From Flavobacterium antarcticum DSM 19726 (GTDB lineage: Bacteria > Bacteroidota > Bacteroidia > Flavobacteriales > Flavobacteriaceae): a stretch of DNA of 64,000 nt. Shown here in pieces: positions 26,739 through 36,041 of this stretch. The stretch is from contig NZ_ATTM01000008.1 in the NCBI RefSeq assembly GCF_000419685.1, forward strand, positions 1-64,000. Reading direction: 5' to 3'. The number at the start of each line of letters is the position of its first letter. Position 1 is the stretch's first letter. Below the pieces are notes generated by a model. It had not been told where the DNA came from. It saw only the letters and a list, made by a program, of their open reading frames with translations, and ran no database searches. Position numbers and translations under genes: made by a program.

Positions 26739-27107
26739 CTAGCCTATTTTAGGAATAAGCCATAATGATGAAAAACCTGATGAGATAAAGGTTTTTGTGT
26801 CTTGAAATTTTTGTTTTTCAGTCGAAAAATCAAATGCATTGGATGTAAACGAAAAGTCGTTTAAAACTGCAAAACTAGAAGATGCCACTGTTGAAGTACA
26901 ATTAGAGTGACCGCATTTCCCACCACAATTTTTCTCGTCGTCGTGCGAATGATTGTCTTTGCAACACGATTTCTTCTCCGTTTTTACAGGAATTTCTTTC
27001 TTACAACATGCTTTTTCTACCTTCATTTCACACGCGTAACTCATCGTAGGCAATAGAAATAAGCCTAGAATGAATATTATAAAATAAGTGTGAAACCTTT
27101 TTTGCAT
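26739..27107 (-). CDS. Small exported Cys/His-rich metal-binding protein
   Basis: The 122-aa product has a signal peptide (about 1-25, ending SYA) and a dense metal-binding stretch: CEMKVEKACCKKE, then SCCKDNHSHDDEKNCGGKCG and HSNC. The remainder is a hydrophobic Ser/Phe-rich tail. Proteins of this type recur at the head of copper or heavy-metal clusters in Flavobacteriia. A -7 box (TATCTTTG) ends only four bases before the ATG, so the mRNA seems to start at or very near the initiation codon. It probably buffers copper in the envelope. Confidence 0.75.
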   Translation of the reverse strand: MQKRFHTYFIIFILGLFLLPTMSYACEMKVEKACCKKEIPVKTEKKSCCKDNHSHDDEKNCGGKCGHSNCTSTVASSSFAVLNDFSFTSNAFDFSTEKQKFQDTKTFISSGFSSLWLIPKIG

Positions 27108-27111
27108 AAGT

Positions 27112-27119
27112 CAAAGATA
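27112..27119 (-). promoter_or_regulatory. -7 promoter box of a probably leaderless mRNA
   Basis: The minus strand reads TATCTTTG-ACTT-ATG, matching TAnnTTTG. Transcription normally begins about 4-7 bases after this box, which is the start codon of the Cys/His-rich gene at 27107. Confidence 0.5.
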
Positions 27120-27337
27120 CTGTTTTTTATTATTTTCTATTTAGATTTAACTTTTTGAAAGGTAAATTTTAATCGTGCTTTTAATTCTTTCAATGCAAAT
27201 CCACTTAATTTTATTGCGTTTAACTTACTAGTTGAAAACGAACTATAAAATTCGTTTTATATAATTATGAAAATGTGCTGCAGTTGCTTTATTTTCAAAA
27301 CTTCAGAAAGACACGTGTTGTGGTTCAACTTTCTTAA

Positions 27338-27373
27338 AAAATAAAAGTCAGACATTATTCTGACTTTTATTTT
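27338..27373. terminator. Strong bidirectional terminator
   Basis: A perfect 15-bp stem (AAAATAAAAGTCAGA and its complement at 27359-27373) with a 6-nt loop and flanking A/T runs ends the leftward PLP-enzyme transcript at 27461 and insulates the copper cluster. Confidence 0.85.
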
Positions 27374-27460
27374 CTTTATTCGAACTGATACTCAGCTTCT
27401 GTGATTTGTTTATCGTAACCGAATCTGCTACTCGTAAAATTTATTTACTACCGCTTTTTT

Positions 27461-29311
27461 TTAGCTCCTATTTTTTACAAATTCCAAGAATACTTCTTTG
27501 TGTTTTTCTAAATCCATGTTTCCTGAAAGTGAAGCACGAACAATATAATCCTTGTCACCCTCTTTCGTTGTGCCTTGTGTAGAAGTTGCGGGAATCGTCC
27601 AATAACATCCTTTCAACTGACCATAACTCACGCAAAATTTACTTTCGTCCGGAATTTTGGTAATCATTAGATGAATTAATTTTAAATTTTCTTCTCTTTT
27701 ATACGCTTCTTTTTCAGCGTCTGAATTTCCTTTTGTTGGAAGATCTAGAGAAAAAACAGAAGGTGTAAAACCTTGTTGGGCCAATTCTTCTGAAACAAAG
27801 TTGATTTTCGCCGTCGGTAACACTTCGTGAATGTAAGTCACAAATTCGCGGGTGTTTTTATAAGCGTCCACAATTCGTTGATTCATGGAAGGCAGTTGTT
27901 TGGCGAGAATTTCGTATTGAAGAGCAGTCGCTTCATTGTCACAAAGTGCCAAATGCACCTCTATTTTTTTCATCAATTCGTCCGTTTTTTTGTTTCCCAC
28001 ACAATAGCCTGCGGTACATTGACCACCACTTGGAAACTTAGAACCGCTGGCAAAAGAAATCGTTCGAACTGTTGAAAGTGTTTTCCCTTCCCCTAAAAAA
28101 TGGACATTGGGGCAAAATGTTTGATCTAAAATAAAAACAGGATCAATTGCAACCGCACCATTCGCCGTTTTCCGCTCTTTGGTTAATACGGTTTGCAAAT
28201 CAATTAGATTAGGCACCTCAACACGTGGATTTGTTGGGATTTCTGCAATAATGTAAGGTACGGCATCCTGCAATGCAATTTCTCCAAGAATCCGATCAAT
28301 ACTTTGCACCATATCGTTCTCTCCGTCAACTGGTAAATCTACAATTTCAACATGGTCAAGACATTCTGCAACGCGTCTTGCTTGATCATTTGTACCTCCG
28401 TAACAATTGGGCGGAACAATAATTTTAATTGATTTTCCGGTATGATTTTCATCTGCATCGTGTATCAATCCCATCATAATCGCATACTGAATGGACAATC
28501 CACTTGAGGCTACCAATGCATTTGTAGGACTTTCCGTAATTTTTTGAATGGAACGTACTACCGATTCTTTTTCTTTATCACTGTTGTGATCTGCAAGTTT
28601 AAACGGACTTTCAGCAACTAAAGATGCTAAAGCTATAAAACAATCTGCAGGAGTCATTGCTACTGTTTCTCTTCTTCGTACATGTTGAATATCTGCGATA
28701 TAATTTTCATTTTCAACTCCATTAACCACTAATACACTTCCCAAACCATTGTAAAGACTGATGTGAAAATCAACACCGGTTCGTGTTTTAGTCGGTCCAA
28801 ATTTATCTTCATTTGCAATTAAAATTGTACTGCCGTTAAACTCAGGTACATCTTGCGAAGAATCAAATGCTTTCAATTCAAAATCGTATCCGTAGATATT
28901 TCGAACTACTTCTAGATCAAAGTTTGCAGGCAATTTCCCAACATATAGAATTTGAGTTTTTTTATTTTCCAATCCATTCTTACGCAAAACAGATAGAATT
29001 GGAACCGCCTGGGACGAAAAGCTGATTACATTCTCTGCGTTTTGGTGGTTTAATTTTGCAATTCCCCATTCTAAAACGCACGAAAGTGGATGACCCAGAC
29101 GAATGTAATCATAAGCCGTTGGCAATTTATTTAATGCAATTGAAGAGGCGTTTGACTCCTTGTACAAAATTTCAAACTGCTCTAAAAATTGCGTTTTAGC
29201 CAATTCTTCTTCATAAATATCAAGGCGATGTGTGGTCGTAGTCAACCATCCATCAGGTCTGTTTTGCAGTACTTCTTTTATAAAACTTAATACTTTATTG
29301 TCGCTCATCAT
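27461..29311 (-). CDS. PLP-dependent Cys/Met-metabolism-type enzyme
   Basis: The 616-aa protein belongs to the fold-type I trans-sulfuration group (cystathionine synthase/lyase-like), with a longer N-terminus than the usual 400 residues. The lysine that binds PLP is expected in FASGSKFPSGGQCTAGY; upstream are ASSGLSIQYAIMMGLI (cofactor phosphate region) and PPNCYGGTNDQ (substrate loop). The reaction is elimination or replacement at the gamma or beta carbon of a sulfur amino acid, but the substrate cannot be told. Two adjacent ATG codons (29311, 29308) are possible starts. It is monocistronic, bounded by a terminator. Confidence 0.82.
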   Translation of the reverse strand: MMSDNKVLSFIKEVLQNRPDGWLTTTTHRLDIYEEELAKTQFLEQFEILYKESNASSIALNKLPTAYDYIRLGHPLSCVLEWGIAKLNHQNAENVISFSSQAVPILSVLRKNGLENKKTQILYVGKLPANFDLEVVRNIYGYDFELKAFDSSQDVPEFNGSTILIANEDKFGPTKTRTGVDFHISLYNGLGSVLVVNGVENENYIADIQHVRRRETVAMTPADCFIALASLVAESPFKLADHNSDKEKESVVRSIQKITESPTNALVASSGLSIQYAIMMGLIHDADENHTGKSIKIIVPPNCYGGTNDQARRVAECLDHVEIVDLPVDGENDMVQSIDRILGEIALQDAVPYIIAEIPTNPRVEVPNLIDLQTVLTKERKTANGAVAIDPVFILDQTFCPNVHFLGEGKTLSTVRTISFASGSKFPSGGQCTAGYCVGNKKTDELMKKIEVHLALCDNEATALQYEILAKQLPSMNQRIVDAYKNTREFVTYIHEVLPTAKINFVSEELAQQGFTPSVFSLDLPTKGNSDAEKEAYKREENLKLIHLMITKIPDESKFCVSYGQLKGCYWTIPATSTQGTTKEGDKDYIVRASLSGNMDLEKHKEVFLEFVKNRS

Positions 29312-29624
29312 TCTGTTTTTATAGAACTCGCAATTTACGGACTTTAGACTTCTTAAGAAAGTAACCTAAGGTGATTTTAAAGGACGTTTGAATTTAAATC
29401 TAATAATCTTAAAGTGATAATAAATTTATATTAGCGTTATACATATGATTGAGAGTGCTGAAAAGATTATAATACGTTTTAGAAATATAAATTTGAGCGC
29501 ATTAAAAAATTAAACAAGTCATAAAATTGTTAAATAAATCTAATAATTGGTCTGAAAAGTCAAAAATCTATACAATTTAAAATAGATTTGAAAACTCATA
29601 CAGAAACCATTAACCAATTATTTT
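29312..29624. other. Divergent promoter region
   Basis: This 313-bp interval separates the PLP-enzyme gene and the divergent metalloprotease gene. A TAAATTTG box (29488-29495) fits the -7 consensus for the rightward gene. No ORF or RNA gene was recognised. Confidence 0.5.
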
Positions 29625-32165
29625 ATGTTAAAGAAAATTACACTACTTTCCACTTGTGCAGTAATGCTTCTTGGCTGTTCGACTCTGGCTCAAAAGAAGG
29701 ACAAAAATAAAAAGTCGAAGAACCAGACTGAAGTTGCACAGAAAAAACCCGAAGAGAAAAAAGGACCTAAACCCTACAATACAGTTATCGACTCTTCGAA
29801 AACTGTTACTCAAAAGGGATTAATTGACATCCACAAAACAAAAGACAAGTATCTTTTTGAAATTAACGACTCGTTAATTGGCAAAGAAATCATGACCATC
29901 ACGAGGTATTCAAAAGTGCCAGCCGGTGGCGGGATTTTTGGTGGTGAAGAAATCAATCGTCAAGTTGTTCGTTTTGAAAAAGGTCCAAACGACAACATTC
30001 TACTGCGTTCCATTACGTATGTAATTACGACTCCAGATGAGGATAAACCAATTGGTCAAGCCGTAAAAAATTCAAGTGCAGATCCAATTATTGGAAACTA
30101 CGATATTTTAGCTTACAAAAAAGGAGCTGACGGAAAGAAAAATACAGGTTATGTGATTGACATGAACTCAAGTTTCGACGCCGATATGCAAACATTTTCT
30201 TTGAGTCCTGTAAACAAACAACTTCTGAAAATTCAATCTTTTCAAAAAGACAGATCGTTTATTCAAGGCATAAAAAGTTTCCCAATCAATACTGAAATCA
30301 GAAGTGTAAAAACATTTACAACTGAAGCAAGAAAAATTTCAAGAACTCCTACTCCACAAATTGGCGTAGATTTTCCTGCTGGTTTAGATGCTGGAGTGGT
30401 TACAGTGGAATTGAATACTTCGCTTTTACTTTTACCAGAAGTGCCAATGCGTAAAAGAACATACGATAAACGTGTGGGTTATTTCGCCAATGGATATTCT
30501 GTTTTTGAAGATGAATCTTTGAAAGTAGAAAGAGATGTTTTCGCGGTTCGCTGGAGATTAGAGCCTAAAAATGCCGAAGATGCTGAGAAACAAAAAAGAG
30601 GTGAATTGATTGAACCTAAAAAACCAATTGTATATTACATCGACCCAGCAACTCCAGAAAAATGGAGGCCTTTTATCAAAGCTGGAATTGACGATTGGCA
30701 AGAAGCGTTCGAATTTGCAGGTTGGAAAAACGCAATTCGTGGTGAATATTGGCCTGAAAATGACCCAACGATGAGTCTTGAAGATGCCCGTTTTTCTGTC
30801 TTACGCTATTTCGCAGCAGACATTCAAAACGCTTATGGTCCAAATGTACACGATCCAAGAACAGGTGAGATTTTAGAAAGTCACATCGGTTGGTACCACA
30901 ACATCATGAGTTTATTGAGAGATTGGTACTTGATTCAAACGGCGGCTGTTGATCCTCAAGCGAGAAATAAAAAATTTGACGACAAGTTAATGGGCGAATT
31001 AATTCGTTTCGTTTCTTCGCATGAAGTTGGCCATACTTTAGGTTTACGCCACAATATGGGAGCGAGTAATGCAACGCCAGTTGAAAAATTGAGAGATGCT
31101 AAATTCCAGAAAGAAAAAGGACATACATCTTCAATTATGGATTATGCTCGTTTTAACTACGTGGCACAACCAGAAGATAATGTAACTGATTTGTTTCCAA
31201 GAATTGGTGATTACGACAAATGGGCGATCAAATGGGGTTATTCTTATTTTCCTGATGCGAAAGATTCTAAAGAAGAAAAAGCATTGTTAAATGAAATGAC
31301 TAAGGAAGCTTATAAAGACAGACGTTTGTGGTTTGGAACTGAATCAAGTCCGTACGACCCAAGATACCAGACCGAAGATTTAGGCGATAACGCGATGAAA
31401 GCTTCTGAATATGGAATCAAAAACTTGAAAAGAATTTTACCGCAGTTGGCAACTTGGGCGAACGAAAGTGGCGAAGATTATTCTGAGCTAAACGGTTTGT
31501 ACAATTCATTAACAGGTCAATTTAGAAGATATATGGGACACGTTACTAAAAATGTGGGAGGAATTTATTTCAACCCAAAAACTTCTGAAATGGAAGGGAA
31601 TGAATACGATGTAGTTCCAGCAGCAACGCAAATTGAAGCTATTACATTCTTACAAAATCAATTATTCAAAACGCCAACATGGTTGTTAGACCAAAATATC
31701 TTGAACAAAATCAATCCTGACAATGGTGTTGAAGCAATGAAATCATTACAAGGCGGTACGTTAAATAGTTTGATGGCTGGAGACCGATTGATCAGATTAA
31801 TTGAAACCTCTTCTTTAGACAAAACGAATTATTCGGTAGATAAATTGATGTCGGATTTAGGAAAAGGTATTTTCACAGAAGTAAATACAAATGCTCCAAT
31901 TGATATTTACAGAAGAAATCTTCAAAAACTCTATGTGAACAATTTGATTGAAGCATTAGACAACGAAGGTAAAAAGTCAGCTTCGGGACTGAATAGAAGA
32001 CCGGTTCAGTACAACGAAACTGATATTCCGTCAATTGCACGAGGTCAGTTATCTGAATTGAAAAACAAGCTTAAATTAGGCGCTTCTAGAAATTCTGATC
32101 GTTTGAGCAAGTTCCACTTGTTAGACTTAGTGTCGAAAATCAGCATGGCTTTAGATCCAAAATAG
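29625..32165 (+). CDS. Zinc-dependent metalloprotease lipoprotein (DUF5117/DUF4953 type)
   Basis: The 846-aa protein starts with a lipoprotein signal (AVMLLGCSTLAQ, acylated Cys near residue 17) and a Lys-rich linker. Then come a DUF5118/DUF5117-like region (about 50-420) and a metzincin-like catalytic domain with SHEVGHTLGLRHNMGASN (about 464-481) and the downstream Met-turn SIMDYARFNY. Zinc is bound by the HExxHxxxxxH set. Family members are abundant in Bacteroidetes and presumed to digest proteins outside the inner membrane. A terminator follows at 32187. The natural substrate is unknown. Confidence 0.92.
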   Translation: MLKKITLLSTCAVMLLGCSTLAQKKDKNKKSKNQTEVAQKKPEEKKGPKPYNTVIDSSKTVTQKGLIDIHKTKDKYLFEINDSLIGKEIMTITRYSKVPAGGGIFGGEEINRQVVRFEKGPNDNILLRSITYVITTPDEDKPIGQAVKNSSADPIIGNYDILAYKKGADGKKNTGYVIDMNSSFDADMQTFSLSPVNKQLLKIQSFQKDRSFIQGIKSFPINTEIRSVKTFTTEARKISRTPTPQIGVDFPAGLDAGVVTVELNTSLLLLPEVPMRKRTYDKRVGYFANGYSVFEDESLKVERDVFAVRWRLEPKNAEDAEKQKRGELIEPKKPIVYYIDPATPEKWRPFIKAGIDDWQEAFEFAGWKNAIRGEYWPENDPTMSLEDARFSVLRYFAADIQNAYGPNVHDPRTGEILESHIGWYHNIMSLLRDWYLIQTAAVDPQARNKKFDDKLMGELIRFVSSHEVGHTLGLRHNMGASNATPVEKLRDAKFQKEKGHTSSIMDYARFNYVAQPEDNVTDLFPRIGDYDKWAIKWGYSYFPDAKDSKEEKALLNEMTKEAYKDRRLWFGTESSPYDPRYQTEDLGDNAMKASEYGIKNLKRILPQLATWANESGEDYSELNGLYNSLTGQFRRYMGHVTKNVGGIYFNPKTSEMEGNEYDVVPAATQIEAITFLQNQLFKTPTWLLDQNILNKINPDNGVEAMKSLQGGTLNSLMAGDRLIRLIETSSLDKTNYSVDKLMSDLGKGIFTEVNTNAPIDIYRRNLQKLYVNNLIEALDNEGKKSASGLNRRPVQYNETDIPSIARGQLSELKNKLKLGASRNSDRLSKFHLLDLVSKISMALDPK

Positions 32166-32186
32166 TTTTTAGACTAACTCTATTAC

Positions 32187-32214
32187 AAACCATTTCATTC
32201 ATTTGAAATGGTTT
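32187..32214 (+). terminator. Rho-independent terminator after metalloprotease
   Basis: An 11-bp perfect stem (AAACCATTTCA, complement 32204-32214), a 6-nt loop and a T8 run lie 22 bp after the stop codon. Confidence 0.87.
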
Positions 32215-32363
32215 TTTTTGTACTAGTTCGAATATGTTTTTACACCAAATTCAATTTCATCATAAACAAAAACAGTAGAACTTATAACATTTAGACATGC
32301 TTGTCGTAACAGTAAACGAATGATTGTTAAATAGCTTTACCCCAACTTTAAAATAAAAAGATC

Positions 32364-32837
32364 ATGAAAAAAGTAGCACTATTTATAATCGCATTATCTT
32401 CTTCCGTATTCATTTCATGCAAAGAAGAGGCAAAAACGGACGGTGATTTCAATGAGCAAAAAGAAATTGTAAACGAAGAACAGAATATGGACGGTCACAC
32501 GAGTATAAATTCTCTAGATTGGCAAGGAACGTACGAAGGAACATTGCCTTGTGATGGCTGCGACGGAACTTTTACTGAGCTAACAATTAGCACCGACAAT
32601 AAATTTATTTTGCATTCTACAAAAATGAACGGTGACAAAAAAGACAAAACTTCCGAGGAAGGCTTATACCAATGGGATGAGTCAGGTTCAAATATTTCAA
32701 TGGAAATTAAAGGTGTAACAACCATGTATAAAGTGGGCGAAAACAAATTAATTTTATTGAATAATGAAGGAAACATGATGCCTGAAACAGATAAGGAGAA
32801 TTATTTTTTGATGAAAAAAGAGGTAGCAAATAAATAA
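32364..32837 (+). CDS. NlpE-like copper-stress lipoprotein
   Basis: The 157-aa product has a lipoprotein signal (SSSVFISCKEEA, lipidated Cys near residue 19), an acidic linker and an NlpE N-terminal beta-barrel domain (about 52-150) beginning WQGTYEGTLPCDGCDGTFTE, the typical CxxC-containing entry. In enterobacteria NlpE signals envelope and copper stress to Cpx; Bacteroidetes lack Cpx, so only the fold and location are inferred here. It is a single gene, 10 kb from the copper cluster but in the same metal-rich part of the window. Confidence 0.85.
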   Translation: MKKVALFIIALSSSVFISCKEEAKTDGDFNEQKEIVNEEQNMDGHTSINSLDWQGTYEGTLPCDGCDGTFTELTISTDNKFILHSTKMNGDKKDKTSEEGLYQWDESGSNISMEIKGVTTMYKVGENKLILLNNEGNMMPETDKENYFLMKKEVANK

Positions 32838-32884
32838 CAAATCTTTTCGAATTCGTGTTTTTCATCTAAAACTAACAATTATCA

Positions 32885-32892
32885 TACTTTTG
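32885..32892 (+). promoter_or_regulatory. -7 promoter box for the decarboxylase gene
   Basis: TACTTTTG matches TAnnTTTG. Initiation a few bases later (about 32897) leaves a leader of about 37 nt to ATG 32934 and argues against the longer frame beginning at 32895. Confidence 0.5.
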
Positions 32893-32933
32893 CATTGCTG
32901 GATAGTCTTATTTTTGTGAAAAATTTTACCACC

Positions 32934-34172
32934 ATGCAGTATTGGAAAAAATTATCGCAACAGGAACGCGTGAATCGAATTGCCGAAGCGTTGCAAAAGA
33001 ATGTCAACTTTTCAAAAGACACTTCTCTTGGCTATCCTGCCTCAAAATTGGACAATAGGGTTTTTTACGACGATGCTCCATTTTTGAAAGACGCACCTAC
33101 TTTACAAGCATATGTTGCTAATCCTAATAATATTGGTTGCCATACATTTGGTACTTCTGAAAAAGCATTTGCGGGAACACAGAATATCGAACGCGAAGTA
33201 TTAAACGTAATTGCAGTTGACATTTTTAAGGCGCAACCCGACGGTTTTGACGGATACATTTCTCCAGGAGGTACCGAAGCAAATATTCAAGCATTCTGGA
33301 TTTACAGAAACCAATACATCAAAGATTTTAATGCACGTTTAGACGAAATTGTTTTGGTTGCCTCAGAAGACACGCATTATTCAATCGCAAAAGCATCTAA
33401 TTTGTTGATGATTGATTCTATAAAAATTCCTGTCAATTTTGACAACCGAACGATTTCAAAAGAAGTATTTGAAAACCACATTTTAGAAGCAAAGAAAAAA
33501 GGCAAGAAATATTTTATCGTTACTGCCAATATGGGTACTACAATGTTTGGAGCTGTGGATGATGTAAATTTACTCACCGACGTTCTCGTTGAAAATAATA
33601 TCATTTTCAAATTACACATTGACGGGGCTTACGGTGGATTTTTCTATCCGTTTAGCAATCCGGACAGCGTTTTAAATTTTGAAAATCCACATGTGAGCTC
33701 GATTACCATTGACGCACATAAAATGCTGCAAGCGCCTTACGGAACTGGTATTTTCATCTGCCGAAAGGGTTTGATTGAAAACGTACTAACTAAAGAAGCC
33801 GAATATGTAGAAGGAATGGACTTAACCCTTTGCGGAAGTCGTTCTGGAGCCAATGCAGTTGCCGTATGGATGATTTTATTCACTTACGGAGGAAATGGTT
33901 GGTTTGAAAAAATCAGCATCTTACAAATGCGAACAAAATGGTTTTGTAAAGAACTTGACGCGTTGGGAATTGCCTATTTTAGAAATCCTTTTATGAATAT
34001 TGTAACGCTAAAAGCTTCCTATATTCCAGAACATTTAGCGGAGCGTTTTGATTTGGTTCCCCAAAAACACGATCATACGAATCAGTGGTACAAAGTCATC
34101 ATGATGGAACATGTAGAAATTGAACATCTCACCCTATTGATCGATGAATTAAAACAAGTTATCGTGCTGTAA
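32934..34172 (+). CDS. Group II PLP-dependent amino acid decarboxylase
   Basis: The 412-aa protein has the fold and motifs of the aspartate/glutamate/tyrosine/histidine decarboxylase group: GCHTFGTSEKAF, the substrate-side SPGGTEANIQAFW, HIDGAYGGFFYPF (PLP ring contact) and SSITIDAHKMLQAPYGTG, whose Lys should form the Schiff base. It would release CO2 from an amino acid in the cytoplasm. Aspartate (to beta-alanine) or an aromatic amino acid are possible substrates; the sequence does not decide. Start at ATG 32934 fits the promoter position. A terminator with a 12-bp stem follows. Confidence 0.87.
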   Translation: MQYWKKLSQQERVNRIAEALQKNVNFSKDTSLGYPASKLDNRVFYDDAPFLKDAPTLQAYVANPNNIGCHTFGTSEKAFAGTQNIEREVLNVIAVDIFKAQPDGFDGYISPGGTEANIQAFWIYRNQYIKDFNARLDEIVLVASEDTHYSIAKASNLLMIDSIKIPVNFDNRTISKEVFENHILEAKKKGKKYFIVTANMGTTMFGAVDDVNLLTDVLVENNIIFKLHIDGAYGGFFYPFSNPDSVLNFENPHVSSITIDAHKMLQAPYGTGIFICRKGLIENVLTKEAEYVEGMDLTLCGSRSGANAVAVWMILFTYGGNGWFEKISILQMRTKWFCKELDALGIAYFRNPFMNIVTLKASYIPEHLAERFDLVPQKHDHTNQWYKVIMMEHVEIEHLTLLIDELKQVIVL

Positions 34173-34195
34173 TACCTACTTTTATTTGGTTAATC

Positions 34196-34239
34196 TACCT
34201 AGAAAAATTTGTCCCCACTTTTTTTCTAGGTATTTTTTT
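34196..34239 (+). terminator. Terminator after decarboxylase
   Basis: A perfect 12-bp stem (TACCTAGAAAAA, complement 34221-34232), a 13-nt loop and a T run lie 23 bp after the stop codon. Confidence 0.85.
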
Positions 34240-34375
34240 TGCGCTAAGCAATGGGTTTATATACGCTTAACCACTTGCTAAAATATATTGATTTTTTTAT
34301 TATTAAAAAAAGATGTAACTTTAGTATCGAATTGGCTCTATTTTTTGCTCATTTTAAGTCAAAATAATAACGCTC

Positions 34376-34422
34376 TTATGATTACAATCATAAAGCGGAC
34401 AATAAAGTCCACTATATCTTTG
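34376..34422 (+). promoter_or_regulatory. FNR/CRP-type palindrome with -7 box (azurin promoter)
   Basis: TTATGATTACAATCATAA (34376-34393) is a perfect inverted repeat around AC, close to the FNR consensus. A -7 box TATCTTTG lies at 34415-34422, giving a probable start near 34427. The palindrome centre (34384.5) is then about -42, the class II activator position, and no TTTG -33 element is present there. Two smaller inverted repeats, GGAC-AATAAA-GTCC and CACTA-N8-TAGTG, lie between palindrome and start. Confidence 0.55.
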
Positions 34423-34531
34423 TAGTGTTAAAAATAAGAACTTGATGAGCTGATTTGAGAGACATTTCAAGTACATTTATATAATCACGAGTAACACTAA
34501 TTTTTAACCCTAATTACAAACATTTATTATT

Positions 34532-35038
34532 ATGAAGAGAATTTTTAAGATTTCGTTTTTAGCATTCGCGACAATTTTTGCATTGAATTCTTGTGGTGGA
34601 AAAACCGAAAAAACGGAAGAAACTACTACAACTGAAGAAGTTTACGAAGTAGAAGATGCTACAACATCAAACGACATTACAATTGAAAGTAATGACGCGA
34701 TGCAGTATTCTACTGGCGAACTTCGTGCTAAGGCTGGAGAGATTACATTGACATTGAAACACACTGGAAAAATGGAAAAAGCAGTGATGGGTCATAACTT
34801 AGTAATTTTGAAACCAGGTACTGATGTAAATGCATTTGGCGCAAAAGCAGCTGAAGCAAAAGACCAAGACTACATTCCAGCTTCTGAGTCAGGATCTGTT
34901 GTAGCACACACAAAATTAATTGGTGGTGGAGAAAGTGACACAATCACGTTCACAATTTCTGAGCCAGGAACCTACGATTACATCTGTTCATTCCCTGGAC
35001 ATTTAGCTTTGATGAAAGGAAAGCTAATCGTAGAATAA
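34532..35038 (+). CDS. azu: Azurin, lipoprotein-anchored blue copper protein
   Basis: The 168-aa protein has a lipoprotein signal (FALNSCGGKTE, Cys near residue 21), a Glu/Thr-rich linker and an azurin domain (about 48-168). Type 1 copper ligands are visible: His in MGHNLVIL and the C-terminal loop Cys-x4-His-x4-Met in CSFPGHLALMKG. It should shuttle single electrons in the periplasm, for example to a nitrite reductase or a peroxidase. It stands upstream of the NO-repair and oxidase-like genes, and its FNR-type promoter suggests induction when oxygen is low. Confidence 0.95.
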   Translation: MKRIFKISFLAFATIFALNSCGGKTEKTEETTTTEEVYEVEDATTSNDITIESNDAMQYSTGELRAKAGEITLTLKHTGKMEKAVMGHNLVILKPGTDVNAFGAKAAEAKDQDYIPASESGSVVAHTKLIGGGESDTITFTISEPGTYDYICSFPGHLALMKGKLIVE

Positions 35039-35209
35039 GCATTTTCTAAACAAATCCATTAGCCTTATTTTTTTAAAATTTTGCGGAGAGAAACAACACT
35101 TAAGACGTGTTTTTCTTTCCGCAGGAGGCTAATTATGTCTAAAAATTAGGACAAAAGACGTTAAAAATTATTTTAAGTGATTACTAAAATTATATAAATT
35201 AAATAGATT

Positions 35210-35944
35210 ATGGAAACAAATAATAATTCTCCAATAGGCGAAATCGTAGCATTCGATTTTAGAACAGCAGCTGTTTTCTCAAAACACGGAATCGATTTTT
35301 GTTGCAAAGGACAACGCAGCATCGCAGAAGTTTGCGAAAAAAATAACTTAAATCCCGCGTCGTTATCGCAAGAATTAAACGATGTAATGAATGATAAAGG
35401 TGGAGAATCCATTGATTACAAATCATGGCCTCTGGATTTACTTGCAGATTACGTAGAGAAAAAACACCACCGTTACGTAACAGAAAAAACGCCTGTATTG
35501 ATTCAGTTCTTAGACAAATTATGTAAAGTACATGGTGCGACTCATCCTGAATTGTTCGAAATTACTGCACTTTTTAAAGGTTCAGCAGCAGATTTAGGCG
35601 CTCACATGATTAAAGAGGAAACCGTTTTATTCCCATTCATTCGTTTAATGGCTGAAGCCAAATCACAAAACCGCGACATCGCAACTCCTCATTTTGGAAC
35701 AGTGGAAAATCCAGTGGAAATGATGAAACACGAACACGAAGTAGAAGGCGACCGTTTCAGAAAAATTGTGGAATTATCAAACAACTATACACCTCCGGCA
35801 GATGCTTGTAATACCTACAAAGTGACTTTCGCAATGTTAGATGAATTCGAAAAAGATTTGCACACGCACATTCATATTGAAAACAACATCATGTTCCCAA
35901 GAGCAATCGCGCTTGAAAAAACATTTGAAGCAGTAGCACACTAA
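35210..35944 (+). CDS. ric: Iron-sulfur cluster repair di-iron protein (RIC/ScdA)
   Basis: The 244-aa protein has an N-terminal ScdA_N domain (about 7-60) with FSKHGIDFCCKGQRSI, including the conserved CC pair, and a hemerythrin-like four-helix bundle (about 80-235) with di-iron His/Glu sets (AHMIKEETVLFPF, MKHEHEVEGDRF, HTHIHIENNIMFPRA). RIC proteins restore Fe-S clusters damaged by nitric oxide or oxidants and can release NO-bound iron. It is 170 bp after azurin and about 100 bp before the oxidase-like gene, which supports an NO-response group. Confidence 0.95.
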   Translation: METNNNSPIGEIVAFDFRTAAVFSKHGIDFCCKGQRSIAEVCEKNNLNPASLSQELNDVMNDKGGESIDYKSWPLDLLADYVEKKHHRYVTEKTPVLIQFLDKLCKVHGATHPELFEITALFKGSAADLGAHMIKEETVLFPFIRLMAEAKSQNRDIATPHFGTVENPVEMMKHEHEVEGDRFRKIVELSNNYTPPADACNTYKVTFAMLDEFEKDLHTHIHIENNIMFPRAIALEKTFEAVAH

Positions 35945-36041
35945 ATAAATAAAAGTTTGCCGAGGAAATAACACAACCTCGGCAATCTTGTTTTTATGTT
36001 CTATTTAAATCGGAAAATAATTACTTTCTAACGTGAATTCG

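Larger units (their letters stand above)
27108..27460. other. Intergenic region between copper cluster and PLP gene
   Basis: About 350 bp holding the -7 box of the copper cluster (27112-27119) and a strong terminator (27338-27373). No further gene was found. Confidence 0.5.
34173..34531. other. Terminator and regulated azurin promoter region
   Basis: This 359-bp interval holds the decarboxylase terminator (34196-34239) and the azurin control region (34376-34422), followed by a leader of about 100 nt. No ORF was recognised. Confidence 0.55.
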
